This document shows, one piece after another, positions 30,259 through 36,191 of a DNA stretch of 36,191 nucleotides; position 1 is the stretch's first letter, and each line of letters starts with the position of its first letter. The notes under the pieces were generated by a model. It worked only from the letters and a program-made list of their open reading frames with translations. It was not told where the DNA came from and ran no database searches. This DNA is from an uncultured Lentisphaerota bacterium (GTDB taxonomy: Bacteria > Verrucomicrobiota > Kiritimatiellia > RFP12 > UBA1067): contig ONVK01000038.1 in the NCBI GenBank assembly GCA_900321255.1, positions 1-36,191 of the forward strand, written 5' to 3'. Position numbers and translations under genes: made by a program.

Positions 30259-30887
30259 ACCGGCTTCTGATAGTCGGCGCGGGAGGCTTCGGGCGCGAGA
30301 TGTTCGCGGCCGCCCGCGAGGCCGTCGGCTACGGGACCGCGTTCGAGATCGCGGGGTTCCTCGACGCGAAGCCGACGGCCCTCGACGGCTTCGCCGGATA
30401 TCCGCCGATCGTCGGCTCGCCCGATACGTACGAGCCCGGGAAGTACGACGTGTTCGTCACGGCGCTCGGCAGCATCGCCTCTCGCCGCAGGTGCGTAGAG
30501 GCGCTTGAGGCGAAGGGTGCGAAGTTCATCTCCATAGTCCACCGCACCGCGACGATAGGCCAGAACGTGCTGATCGGCGAGGGTTCCTTCATCGCGCCGC
30601 ACGTCTCGATTACCGCGGACGTCTGCGTGGGAAGGCATGTGTCCGTCTTCCATTCGAGCTCGATTGGGCACGACTCGAAGCTGCGCGACTTCTCGCACGT
30701 CTACGCGCAGTGCTCCATCGGCGGCGGCGTCAATGTCGGCGAAGGCGCGGTCGTGTACCCCGGCTCGGTCGTCGTTCCGCGCCGCAGCATAGGGGCGGGG
30801 GCCGTGGTGGGCGCGGGCTCTGTCGTGTTCGTCGACGTCGATCCAGGCGTCACGGTCATCGGCAATCCGGCCGCGCCGATGAAATGA
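30255..30887 (+). CDS. NeuD/PglD-type sugar O- or N-acyltransferase
   Basis: A 210-aa protein with a nucleotide-sugar-binding Rossmann-like start (LLIVGAGGFGREMF, GxGGFG at 8-13) and a left-handed parallel beta helix of hexapeptide repeats (about residues 95-205: IGQNVLIGEGSFIAPHVSITADVCVG, SSSIGHDSKLRDFSHVYAQCSIGGGVNVG). The conserved His in SIGHDS is a likely catalytic base. The C-terminus ends VIGNPAAPMK, typical of the family. Translationally coupled to the ACP gene, so the acyl donor may be ACP-bound rather than free acetyl-CoA. Substrate unknown; sugar modification in polysaccharide or glycan synthesis is the family norm. Confidence 0.88.
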   Translation: MNRLLIVGAGGFGREMFAAAREAVGYGTAFEIAGFLDAKPTALDGFAGYPPIVGSPDTYEPGKYDVFVTALGSIASRRRCVEALEAKGAKFISIVHRTATIGQNVLIGEGSFIAPHVSITADVCVGRHVSVFHSSSIGHDSKLRDFSHVYAQCSIGGGVNVGEGAVVYPGSVVVPRRSIGAGAVVGAGSVVFVDVDPGVTVIGNPAAPMK

Positions 30888-30930
30888 AGGTCTTAAATCC
30901 GCTGAAAAATAAAATGAGAGGAGACGGGAA

Positions 30931-31431
30931 ATGGCAGAAGCAGTCGTTGGAATAGTCATGGGTTCGGACTCTGACTGGCCGCTCGTGAAGAAGGCGTGCG
31001 AGACCTTAGACAAGTTCGGCGTCGCGTACGAGACGCGCGTCATATCCGCGCACAGGACGCCCGACGTGGCGATTGAGTATTCGAAGACGGCCGAGGGGCG
31101 CGGGCTCAAGGTCATTATCGCGGCTGCTGGCGGAGCGGCGCATCTTGGCGGCGTACTTGCCGCGGCAACCGTCCTGCCGGTCATCGGGATTCCAGTCGCG
31201 GGCGGGGCTCTCAACGGGCTCGACGCGCTCTACGCGACGGTGCAGATGCCTTCTGGAGTCCCCGTGGCGACGGTGGCCGTCGGTTCCGCAGGCCCCACGA
31301 ACGCGGCGCTTCTCGCCGTGCAGATACTCGGAACGGCCGATCCCGCGCTGCGCGAGAAGTTCCGCGCGCACAAGGAAGAGCTCCGCTCCAAGGTCGCGAA
31401 GGCGAACGACAGGATCCACGAGGCGCAGTAG
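30931..31431 (+). CDS. purE: N5-carboxyaminoimidazole ribonucleotide mutase
   Basis: Converts N5-CAIR to CAIR in purine synthesis. The 166-aa length matches class I PurE. Motifs GSDSDW (11-16) for phosphate binding, SAHRTP (39-44) with the catalytic His, the AGGAAHLGG and GIPVAGG loops, and [16 protein letters not shown] are all present. It starts with ATG after a GAGAGGAG site. It is not beside purK in this window. Separated by 25 bp from the phosphodiesterase gene, perhaps cotranscribed. Confidence 0.95.
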   Translation: MAEAVVGIVMGSDSDWPLVKKACETLDKFGVAYETRVISAHRTPDVAIEYSKTAEGRGLKVIIAAAGGAAHLGGVLAAATVLPVIGIPVAGGALNGLDALYATVQMPSGVPVATVAVGSAGPTNAALLAVQILGTADPALREKFRAHKEELRSKVAKANDRIHEAQ

Positions 31432-31456
31432 CCGCGCGGATTGGCGGCACCGGGTC

Positions 31457-31972
31457 ATGAGAATCGTATTCATCAGCGACATACACGGCGTTCCGGCGGC
31501 GCTTGATGCGGCGCTCGCGGCCGCCTCGGCCCTCGGCTACGACAGGATCGCGCTGCTTGGCGATTTGCTCTACCACGGGCCGCGCAACGGCGTGCCAAAT
31601 TTCTACGACCCCGTCAAGGTCGCCGAGATGCTGAACGCCCGCAAGGACCAGATCATAGCGGTTCGCGGCAACTGCGACGCGGAAGTCGACCAGATGATGG
31701 TCGAGTTCCCGATCACCGCCGACTATCAGGTGCTCGACGCGGGGAACAGGAAGTTCTTCCTCACGCACGGCCATCTGTGGAACGAATGGAAGCTGCCGCC
31801 GATCGGCATCGCCGACGTTCTCGTCCACGGGCATACGCACATTCCGGAGCTCAAGACGCTCGAATGCGGGATGACCATCTTCAACCCAGGGTCCGTGTCG
31901 CTTCCGAAGGGCGGTTCCTCCCGCTCGTTCGGATACTATGACGGCAACGAGCTGAGGCACTATGTCATCTGA
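31457..31972 (+). CDS. YfcE-type metallophosphodiesterase
   Basis: A 171-aa calcineurin-like phosphoesterase of the YfcE/MJ0936 group. The metal ligands are seen in order: D8 and H10 (SDIH), GDLLYHGPRN (35-44), GNCDAE (71-76), FLTHGH and VLVHGHTHIPE. The RN in GDLLYHGPRN follows the YfcE pattern. Such enzymes hydrolyse phosphodiesters in vitro; the physiological substrate is not known. The ATG at 31457 has no strong ribosome-binding site, suggesting coupling with purE upstream. Confidence 0.9.
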   Translation: MRIVFISDIHGVPAALDAALAAASALGYDRIALLGDLLYHGPRNGVPNFYDPVKVAEMLNARKDQIIAVRGNCDAEVDQMMVEFPITADYQVLDAGNRKFFLTHGHLWNEWKLPPIGIADVLVHGHTHIPELKTLECGMTIFNPGSVSLPKGGSSRSFGYYDGNELRHYVI

Positions 31973-32038
31973 CCCGGAAAGGCGCGGCGGCGAAGGCGGC
32001 CCGCGGAGCGCGGACGGCGGAAGGGCGGACGGCGATTA

Positions 32039-32047
32039 TGGTATAAT
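32039..32047 (+). promoter_or_regulatory. extended -10 promoter of the UDP-glucuronate decarboxylase gene
   Basis: TGGTATAAT with no -35. The ATG at 32048 immediately follows the hexamer and cannot be in the transcript; the gene starts at the ATG at 32078, preceded by AGGTGAA. Confidence 0.75.
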
Positions 32048-32077
32048 ATGCACAAAACACGGACACGGACAGGTGAA

Positions 32078-33064
32078 ATGAAAAAGGCACTGGTAACGGG
32101 AGGGGCGGGATTCCTCGGCAGCCATCTCTGCAAACGGCTTCTCGCCGACGGTTACGAGGTTACGGCTCTCGACAACCTCTTCACGGGAACGAAGGAGAAC
32201 ATCTACGAGCTCTTGGGCGACAAGCGCTTCTCGTTCGTCCTCCACGACGTGACGCAGCCGTTCTGGGGGCAGTTCGACGAAATCTACAACCTCGCCTGCC
32301 CCGCTTCGCCAATCCACTACCAGAAGAACCCCGTCGAGACGACGAAGAGTTCGGTGCTCGGGACGATGAACATGCTCGAGCTCGCGCTGAAGACGAAGGC
32401 GCGCATGCTCCACACGTCGACGAGCGAGATCTACGGCGATCCGCTCGTCCACCCGCAGGTCGAGGAATACTGGGGCAACGTCAATACGATAGGCCTGAGG
32501 AGCTGCTACGACGAGGGGAAGCGCGTCGCAGAGACTCTGTGCGCCGACTACCGCAGGCAGTACGGCGTCGACGTTCGCATGGTGCGCATCTTCAACACCT
32601 ATGGGCCGAAGATGCACCCGAACGACGGGCGCGTAATCTCCAACTTCATCATGCAGGCGCTTGCGAACCGAGACATCACGCTCTTCGGCGACGGCAAGCA
32701 GACGCGCTCGTTCCAGTACTGCGACGATCTCGTCGAGGCGTTCCGCAGGTACATGGACCTCTCGCCAAAGAAGATCGCGGCCTTCTTCGGCGGCAAGAAG
32801 GTGAAGGGACGCGTCACGCCGGCGGTTCCCGTCATCAACACCGGCAACCCCGGCGAATACACGATCAAGGAACTTGCCGAGGAGACACTGCGCCAGCTTC
32901 CCGAGTCGAAGTCGAAGATCGTCTTCAAGCCATTGCCCGAAGATGACCCCAAGCGCCGCAAGCCCGACATCACGCTCGCAAAGGCGCTTCTCGGCTGGGA
33001 GCCGAAAGTGCCGCTTAAGGAAGGCCTTGCGAAGACGATAGAGTATTTCAAGTCAAAGAGGTAG
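32078..33064 (+). CDS. UDP-glucuronate decarboxylase (UDP-xylose synthase)
   Basis: Short-chain dehydrogenase that oxidises, decarboxylates and reduces UDP-glucuronate to UDP-xylose, using bound NAD+. The 328-aa protein has GGAGFLG at 8-14, the UXS hallmarks [52 protein letters not shown] (YxxxK within) and [16 protein letters not shown]. The start is the ATG at 32078, where the Rossmann strand begins. It completes a route with ugd at the window start: UDP-glucose to UDP-glucuronate to UDP-xylose. It sits three bases upstream of the phosphofructokinase gene, so the two are cotranscribed. Confidence 0.92.
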   Translation: MKKALVTGGAGFLGSHLCKRLLADGYEVTALDNLFTGTKENIYELLGDKRFSFVLHDVTQPFWGQFDEIYNLACPASPIHYQKNPVETTKSSVLGTMNMLELALKTKARMLHTSTSEIYGDPLVHPQVEEYWGNVNTIGLRSCYDEGKRVAETLCADYRRQYGVDVRMVRIFNTYGPKMHPNDGRVISNFIMQALANRDITLFGDGKQTRSFQYCDDLVEAFRRYMDLSPKKIAAFFGGKKVKGRVTPAVPVINTGNPGEYTIKELAEETLRQLPESKSKIVFKPLPEDDPKRRKPDITLAKALLGWEPKVPLKEGLAKTIEYFKSKR

Positions 33065-33067
33065 CCA

Positions 33068-34438
33068 ATGTCAGCCATACTCGACAAGATACTGTCCGAC
33101 CGCGAGAAGTTTGTCTGCACCGTCAAGACGCTTGGGCCTTGCAAGCTGCCGTCGCCTGTCCGCCACCGCAAGTACGTCGCCGACGGGGAGCGCGTCTTCG
33201 CCACCGAAAGCGAGTCGCATGCGCGCTTCGCCGAGACGAAGCTCGGGCACTTGCCGACGTTCGAGAAGGCGGGGCCGAAGGAGAAGATATTCCACGATCC
33301 GAGCTGGACGCGCGTCGGCATCGTGACGGCGGGCGGCCTATGCCCGGGGCTCAACACCGTCATAAAGAGTCTCGTAGAAATCCTCGAGTTCGACTATGGC
33401 GTCAAGAAGGTGTACGGCATACGCTACGGCTACGCGGGTCTAAACCCGAAGTACGGCTACGAGCCGATGCTCCTCAACCCCGATGCCGTTGACACGATCC
33501 ACGAGGCGGGAGGCACGGTCCTCGGCTCGAGCCGTGGCCAGCAGCCGGCCGACGTGATGGTCGACACGCTCGAGAGGATGAACATCAACGTCCTCTTCTG
33601 CATAGGCGGCGACGGTTCCTTGCGCTGCGCGAGCGACATCGCGGCCGAGGTGCTGAAGCGCGGACTCAAGATTTCCGTCGTCGGCATCCCGAAGACGATT
33701 GACAACGACCTGATGTTCGTAGGGCGCAGCTTCGGCTTCGAGAGCGCCGTCGCCGAAGCCGCGGAGGTCATCAGGAGCGCACACGTCGAGGCGAAGGGAA
33801 CGCCCCACGGCATCGGCCTCGTGAAGCTCATGGGGCGCGACTCCGGCTTCATCGCGGCGTCCGCGACGGTGGCGAACCCTGTCGTCAACTTCTGCCTTGT
33901 TCCGGAGGTCAAGTTCGAGCTCGACGGGGAGCGCGGGCTCTTAAGGGCGCTCGAGCGCCGCTTCGCCGCCGGCAAGTCGCACGCAGTCATCGTCGTGGCC
34001 GAGGGTGCGGGGCAGGAGCTCCTTGAAGGCGTCGAGGAGCGCGACGCCAGCGGCAACATACTCAAGAAGGACATCGGAGAGTTCCTGAAGCGCCGCATCT
34101 CCGCACACTTCAAGGAGAAGGGCTTCGAGTCGAGCGTAAAGTACATCGACCCGAGCTACATAATCCGCAGCTGCCCTGCGCGTGGCACCGACGCGATACG
34201 CTGCTACGAGCTCGCTCGTGCGGCAGTCCACGCGGCGATGGCGGGGCGCACCGACTGCGTCGTGGGCAATATCGGCGAGAGCTTCGCGCTCGTGCCGATC
34301 GCGCTCGCCACGATCGAGCGCCAGAAGCTCGATACCGACGGCCAGTCCTGGCGCAGCGTCCTCGACGCGACGGGCCAGGAGTTCTACTTCAACGGCGTTT
34401 CGCGCAACCTCTTCGCTGGCGACGCGTTTGCCCCGTAA
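33068..34438 (+). CDS. 6-phosphofructokinase, GGDG/PKTIDND type
   Basis: Phosphorylates fructose 6-phosphate in glycolysis. The 456-aa length fits the long clade (plant-like and 'group X') rather than the 320-aa E. coli type. The phosphate-donor site shows GGDGS at 180-184, with Gly in the position that is Asp in PPi-dependent enzymes, and PKTIDND at 208-214, with Lys in the position that is Gly in E. coli. The G/K combination is that of ATP-dependent members of this clade, so ATP is the predicted donor. GLVKLMGRDSGFIA and the C-terminal ARGTDAIRCYELARAAV motif complete the family match. Starts three bases after the decarboxylase stop. Confidence 0.9.
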   Translation: MSAILDKILSDREKFVCTVKTLGPCKLPSPVRHRKYVADGERVFATESESHARFAETKLGHLPTFEKAGPKEKIFHDPSWTRVGIVTAGGLCPGLNTVIKSLVEILEFDYGVKKVYGIRYGYAGLNPKYGYEPMLLNPDAVDTIHEAGGTVLGSSRGQQPADVMVDTLERMNINVLFCIGGDGSLRCASDIAAEVLKRGLKISVVGIPKTIDNDLMFVGRSFGFESAVAEAAEVIRSAHVEAKGTPHGIGLVKLMGRDSGFIAASATVANPVVNFCLVPEVKFELDGERGLLRALERRFAAGKSHAVIVVAEGAGQELLEGVEERDASGNILKKDIGEFLKRRISAHFKEKGFESSVKYIDPSYIIRSCPARGTDAIRCYELARAAVHAAMAGRTDCVVGNIGESFALVPIALATIERQKLDTDGQSWRSVLDATGQEFYFNGVSRNLFAGDAFAP

Positions 34439-34451
34439 GTAGTTGGAGAAA

Positions 34452-34562
34452 TGAGTTGGAGTTGGAGAAAGGAATGTGGAGATTTGATTCTTGAGATGGT
34501 TGGAGATGTGAATTGGAGCAGGAGAAAGGAATGTTATAATTCCATTCTCCAACTCCAACTCA
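34452..34562. repeat. TTGGAG-family palindromic repeat with embedded promoter
   Basis: Arms 34454-34475 and 34539-34560 are inverted copies with one mismatch in 22, extended outward by two more pairs. Between them are further TTGGAG units. The same sequence family occurs in frame in the polyferredoxin gene (10782-10825). Confidence 0.85.
34532..34540 (+). promoter_or_regulatory. extended -10 promoter inside the palindromic repeat
   Basis: TGTTATAAT in the right half of the repeat, about 73 bp before the AICAR transformylase start. Its last bases overlap the right arm of the palindrome. Confidence 0.55.
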
Positions 34563-34613
34563 AGACTCCAACTAAAAATATTTCTTAATTAAAACCTAAA
34601 AGCAAAAACAGCC

Positions 34614-35912
34614 ATGAAAGACCTGAAGGAAGCATACAAGACGATCGAGGCCGACCACTTCGCGCCATCGATGGAAATCTCGTTCATCGACGGCGCGAAC
34701 CGCCAGACCTTCCGCTACGAGAAGGTGACGTGGAACATCGGCGGCGAGGAGAAGGGGCTTCGCTACGGCGAGAACCCCGGCCAGGAGGCCGCGCTCTACA
34801 AGCTTGTGAACGGCAACCTCGTTCTCGGCGACGTCGAGATGCTCCAAGCGGGCCAGTACCTCGCGTCCGTTCCCGAGCTTCTCCAGTCCGGCAAGCACCC
34901 CGGCAAGACTAACGTCACCGACACGGACAACGCGCTCAACATCCTCAGGTACCTGATGGACAAGCCCTGCGCCGTCATCGTCAAGCACAACAACCCGTGC
35001 GGCGTCGCGACAGGCTCCACGCTCGCCGAGGCGTACTTCCGCGCGAACAAGGCCGACCGCCTCGCCGCGTTCGGCGGCGCGATTGCGCTGAACCGCGACT
35101 GCGACATGGAGACGGCGAAGCTCATCGTCGAGAACTACGCCGAAGTCGTCGTCGCTCCTGACTTCGCGCCTGGCGTTATGGATCTTTTCGCGACGAAGAA
35201 GAACCTCCGAGTCTTCCGCATCAAGAACATGGCGCGCCTCACCGACTTTGTCGCAAAGCACGTCGTCGACTTCAAGTCCCTGATCGACGGCGGCATCGTC
35301 GCGCAGACGTCGTTCAGCGCGAACGCGAGGAAGCCCGAGGACTTCATGCCCGCCTACTGCAACCGCAAGATCACGAACAAGGCGACGGGCGAAGTGACGT
35401 TCGAGGAGCACAAGATCAAGCGCCTCCCGACGGCGAAGGAGTACGAGGACCTCGTGTTCGGCTGGCTCGTCGAGGCGGGTGTTACCTCCAACTCCGTTCT
35501 CTATGTGAAGGACGGCGCGACCGTGGGCATCGGCACTGGCGAGCAGGATCGCGTCGGCGTCGCGGAGATCGCGCGCGACAAGGCGTACACGAAGCACGCC
35601 GACTGGATCGCGTGGGAGAAGTATCAGCTTCCGTTCAACGACCTCCGCCTTAAGTTCGGCGAGGACGACGGCGCGAAGAAGCAGGCGGAGATCATGGAGC
35701 AGACGAAGGCCGAGAAGGGCGGGCTTCCCGGCTGCGCGATGGTCTCTGACGCGTTCTTCCCGTTCCGCGACGGACTCGAAGTCGGCATCCGCCAGGGCAT
35801 CACGTCTGTCGTGCAGCCTGGTGGCGCGATCCGCGACTGGGACGTGATCGACTGCGCGAACGATGCAGGCGTCGCGATGGTCTTCACCGGCCAGCGCAGC
35901 TTCCGCCACTAA
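34614..35912 (+). CDS. stand-alone AICAR transformylase (PurH C-terminal activity)
   Basis: Transfers a formyl group from 10-formyltetrahydrofolate to AICAR, the ninth step of purine synthesis. The 432-aa protein aligns only with the AICARFT half of PurH: LRYGENPGQEAALY, VIVKHNNPCGVA with the catalytic Lys-His, AFGGAIALNRDCD, SDAFFPFRDGLE, VVQPGGAIRDWDVI, and the closing GVAMVFTGQRSFRH. The N-terminal IMP cyclohydrolase (MGS-like) domain is absent, so the last step must be carried out by another protein. The split form is known in several phyla. In GENPGQ the usual HQ is GQ, a small deviation. The ATG at 34614 is preceded by AAAAGC only. Confidence 0.92.
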   Translation: MKDLKEAYKTIEADHFAPSMEISFIDGANRQTFRYEKVTWNIGGEEKGLRYGENPGQEAALYKLVNGNLVLGDVEMLQAGQYLASVPELLQSGKHPGKTNVTDTDNALNILRYLMDKPCAVIVKHNNPCGVATGSTLAEAYFRANKADRLAAFGGAIALNRDCDMETAKLIVENYAEVVVAPDFAPGVMDLFATKKNLRVFRIKNMARLTDFVAKHVVDFKSLIDGGIVAQTSFSANARKPEDFMPAYCNRKITNKATGEVTFEEHKIKRLPTAKEYEDLVFGWLVEAGVTSNSVLYVKDGATVGIGTGEQDRVGVAEIARDKAYTKHADWIAWEKYQLPFNDLRLKFGEDDGAKKQAEIMEQTKAEKGGLPGCAMVSDAFFPFRDGLEVGIRQGITSVVQPGGAIRDWDVIDCANDAGVAMVFTGQRSFRH

Positions 35913-36032
35913 GACGCTCGGCGACGACCGAAAGCACATCATGCGGCGGCGCGGCAAATCTGCACCCCGCGTAGCCGCCCCTTCGGGCTGCCTAATCCTA
36001 TTTTGTGTTGGGCTGGTTTGCCTGTCAACGTG
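35913..36032. other. intergenic stretch with a strong hairpin
   Basis: No coding sequence seen. GGCGGC and GCGG (35945-35954) pair with CCGC and GCCGCC (35967-35979) around a 12-nt loop with a 3-nt bulge, about ten base pairs; no T-tract follows. A second small hairpin, GCCC/GGGC around CTTC, lies at 35977-35988. Confidence 0.5.
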
Positions 36033-36191
36033 CGGCCACGGTTCGGGTAACGGTACTCCCTGTGCAGGGCGGGCGATTTGCGCGTCCTTCGCCCCGCTCG
36101 GCGTATACATATACGCCGTCGGGGTCGAGTCCTGCGCAACTCGCCTCCCCCTGCTTCGGTCCGTTCCGCTAACCGACCCGAACCGTGGCCG
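36033..36191. repeat. multi-branched inverted-repeat element at the right edge
   Basis: Outer arms 36033-36048 and 36176-36191 are perfect 16-bp inverted copies (starting CGGCCACGG), extended inward by CGGT (36051-36054) with ACCG (36072 bases later, 36172-36175). Inside are three hairpins: GGGCGA/TCGCCC (36071-36094), CGGCGTAT/ATACGCCG (36099-36118), and GGGG plus CGAGT with ACTCG plus CCCC (36121-36150). The right arm ends exactly at the window edge, so the element may continue. Confidence 0.75.

Noticed and set aside
32048-32077. Upstream ATG for the UDP-glucuronate decarboxylase gene at 32048
   Set aside because: It touches the -10 hexamer; the Rossmann strand starts at the ATG at 32078, which has its own AGGTGAA site.
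1-36191. CRISPR arrays, tRNA and rRNA genes
   Set aside because: No regularly spaced short repeats, no cloverleaf with a T-loop consensus and no rRNA core sequence were seen. The tandem CTCCCCCA and GACAACTGGAAAC tracts lack spacers.

Overview
The window is a GC-rich bacterial chromosome segment with dense, mostly plus-strand genes, many ATGA start/stop overlaps, outer-membrane biogenesis proteins, and secreted proteins with FGE-sulfatase and chitobiase-C-type repeats. Together with a eukaryote-like UDP-glucose dehydrogenase and the many hairpin repeats, this suggests an uncultured member of the PVC group (Kiritimatiellota/Lentisphaerae-like, probably gut or rumen). That placement is inference from gene style; no marker gene is present. 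I saw no rRNA, tRNA or CRISPR array. Promoters look alike across the window: an extended -10 (TGGTATAAT or close variants), usually without a good -35, often so near the start codon that the mRNA should be leaderless or nearly so.

Region 1 (1-11.45 kb) is housekeeping: ugd (cut by the window edge), galE, a UDG-like gene with a repeat-derived proline-rich linker, pyrK-pyrD, a coupled envelope operon (TPR protein, LolA-like, AsmA-like), a glycogen phosphorylase broken by a small deletion/frameshift, and an aldo/keto reductase coupled to a membrane polyferredoxin that looks like a NapH-NapG fusion.

Region 2 (11.46-19.5 kb) is an accessory islet of lower GC. A 115-bp promoter-bearing direct repeat (112/115 identical) stands in front of two units: an AlbA_2/Schlafen-type regulator gene, and a three-gene operon (FRG-domain protein, unknown 110-aa protein, small P-loop protein). 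The FRG operon has a striking structured leader: a long imperfect hairpin of about 96 nt and a terminator-like hairpin before the first gene. Next comes a secreted FGE-sulfatase-fold protein whose last ~130 bp change composition and codon style in the manner of a diversity-generating retroelement (DGR) variable region, then a secreted protein with three chitobiase-C-type repeats.

Region 3 (19.6-25.1 kb) is one operon: ExbB/TolQ channel, ExbD/TolR, a large TPR protein, a protein with a TonB-type S-x3-H membrane helix joined to a VWA domain with an intact MIDAS motif, and a family 2 glycosyltransferase. It looks like a proton-motive-force-driven envelope machine in which a VWA domain replaces the TonB C-terminal domain.

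Region 4 (25.1-36.2 kb) holds a Memo-AMMECR1 fusion followed by a truncated AmmeMemoRadiSam radical SAM gene (its stop codon lies inside the next gene's -10 box), a secreted nucleoside hydrolase-like protein, an RluA-type pseudouridine synthase (the only minus-strand gene), rmuC, an ACP plus NeuD-type acyltransferase pair, purE, a YfcE-type phosphodiesterase, UDP-glucuronate decarboxylase, a G/K-type phosphofructokinase, and a stand-alone AICAR transformylase. The window ends in an elaborately folded inverted-repeat element. Several hairpin repeat families occur between genes, and two appear to be used in frame as protein linkers.
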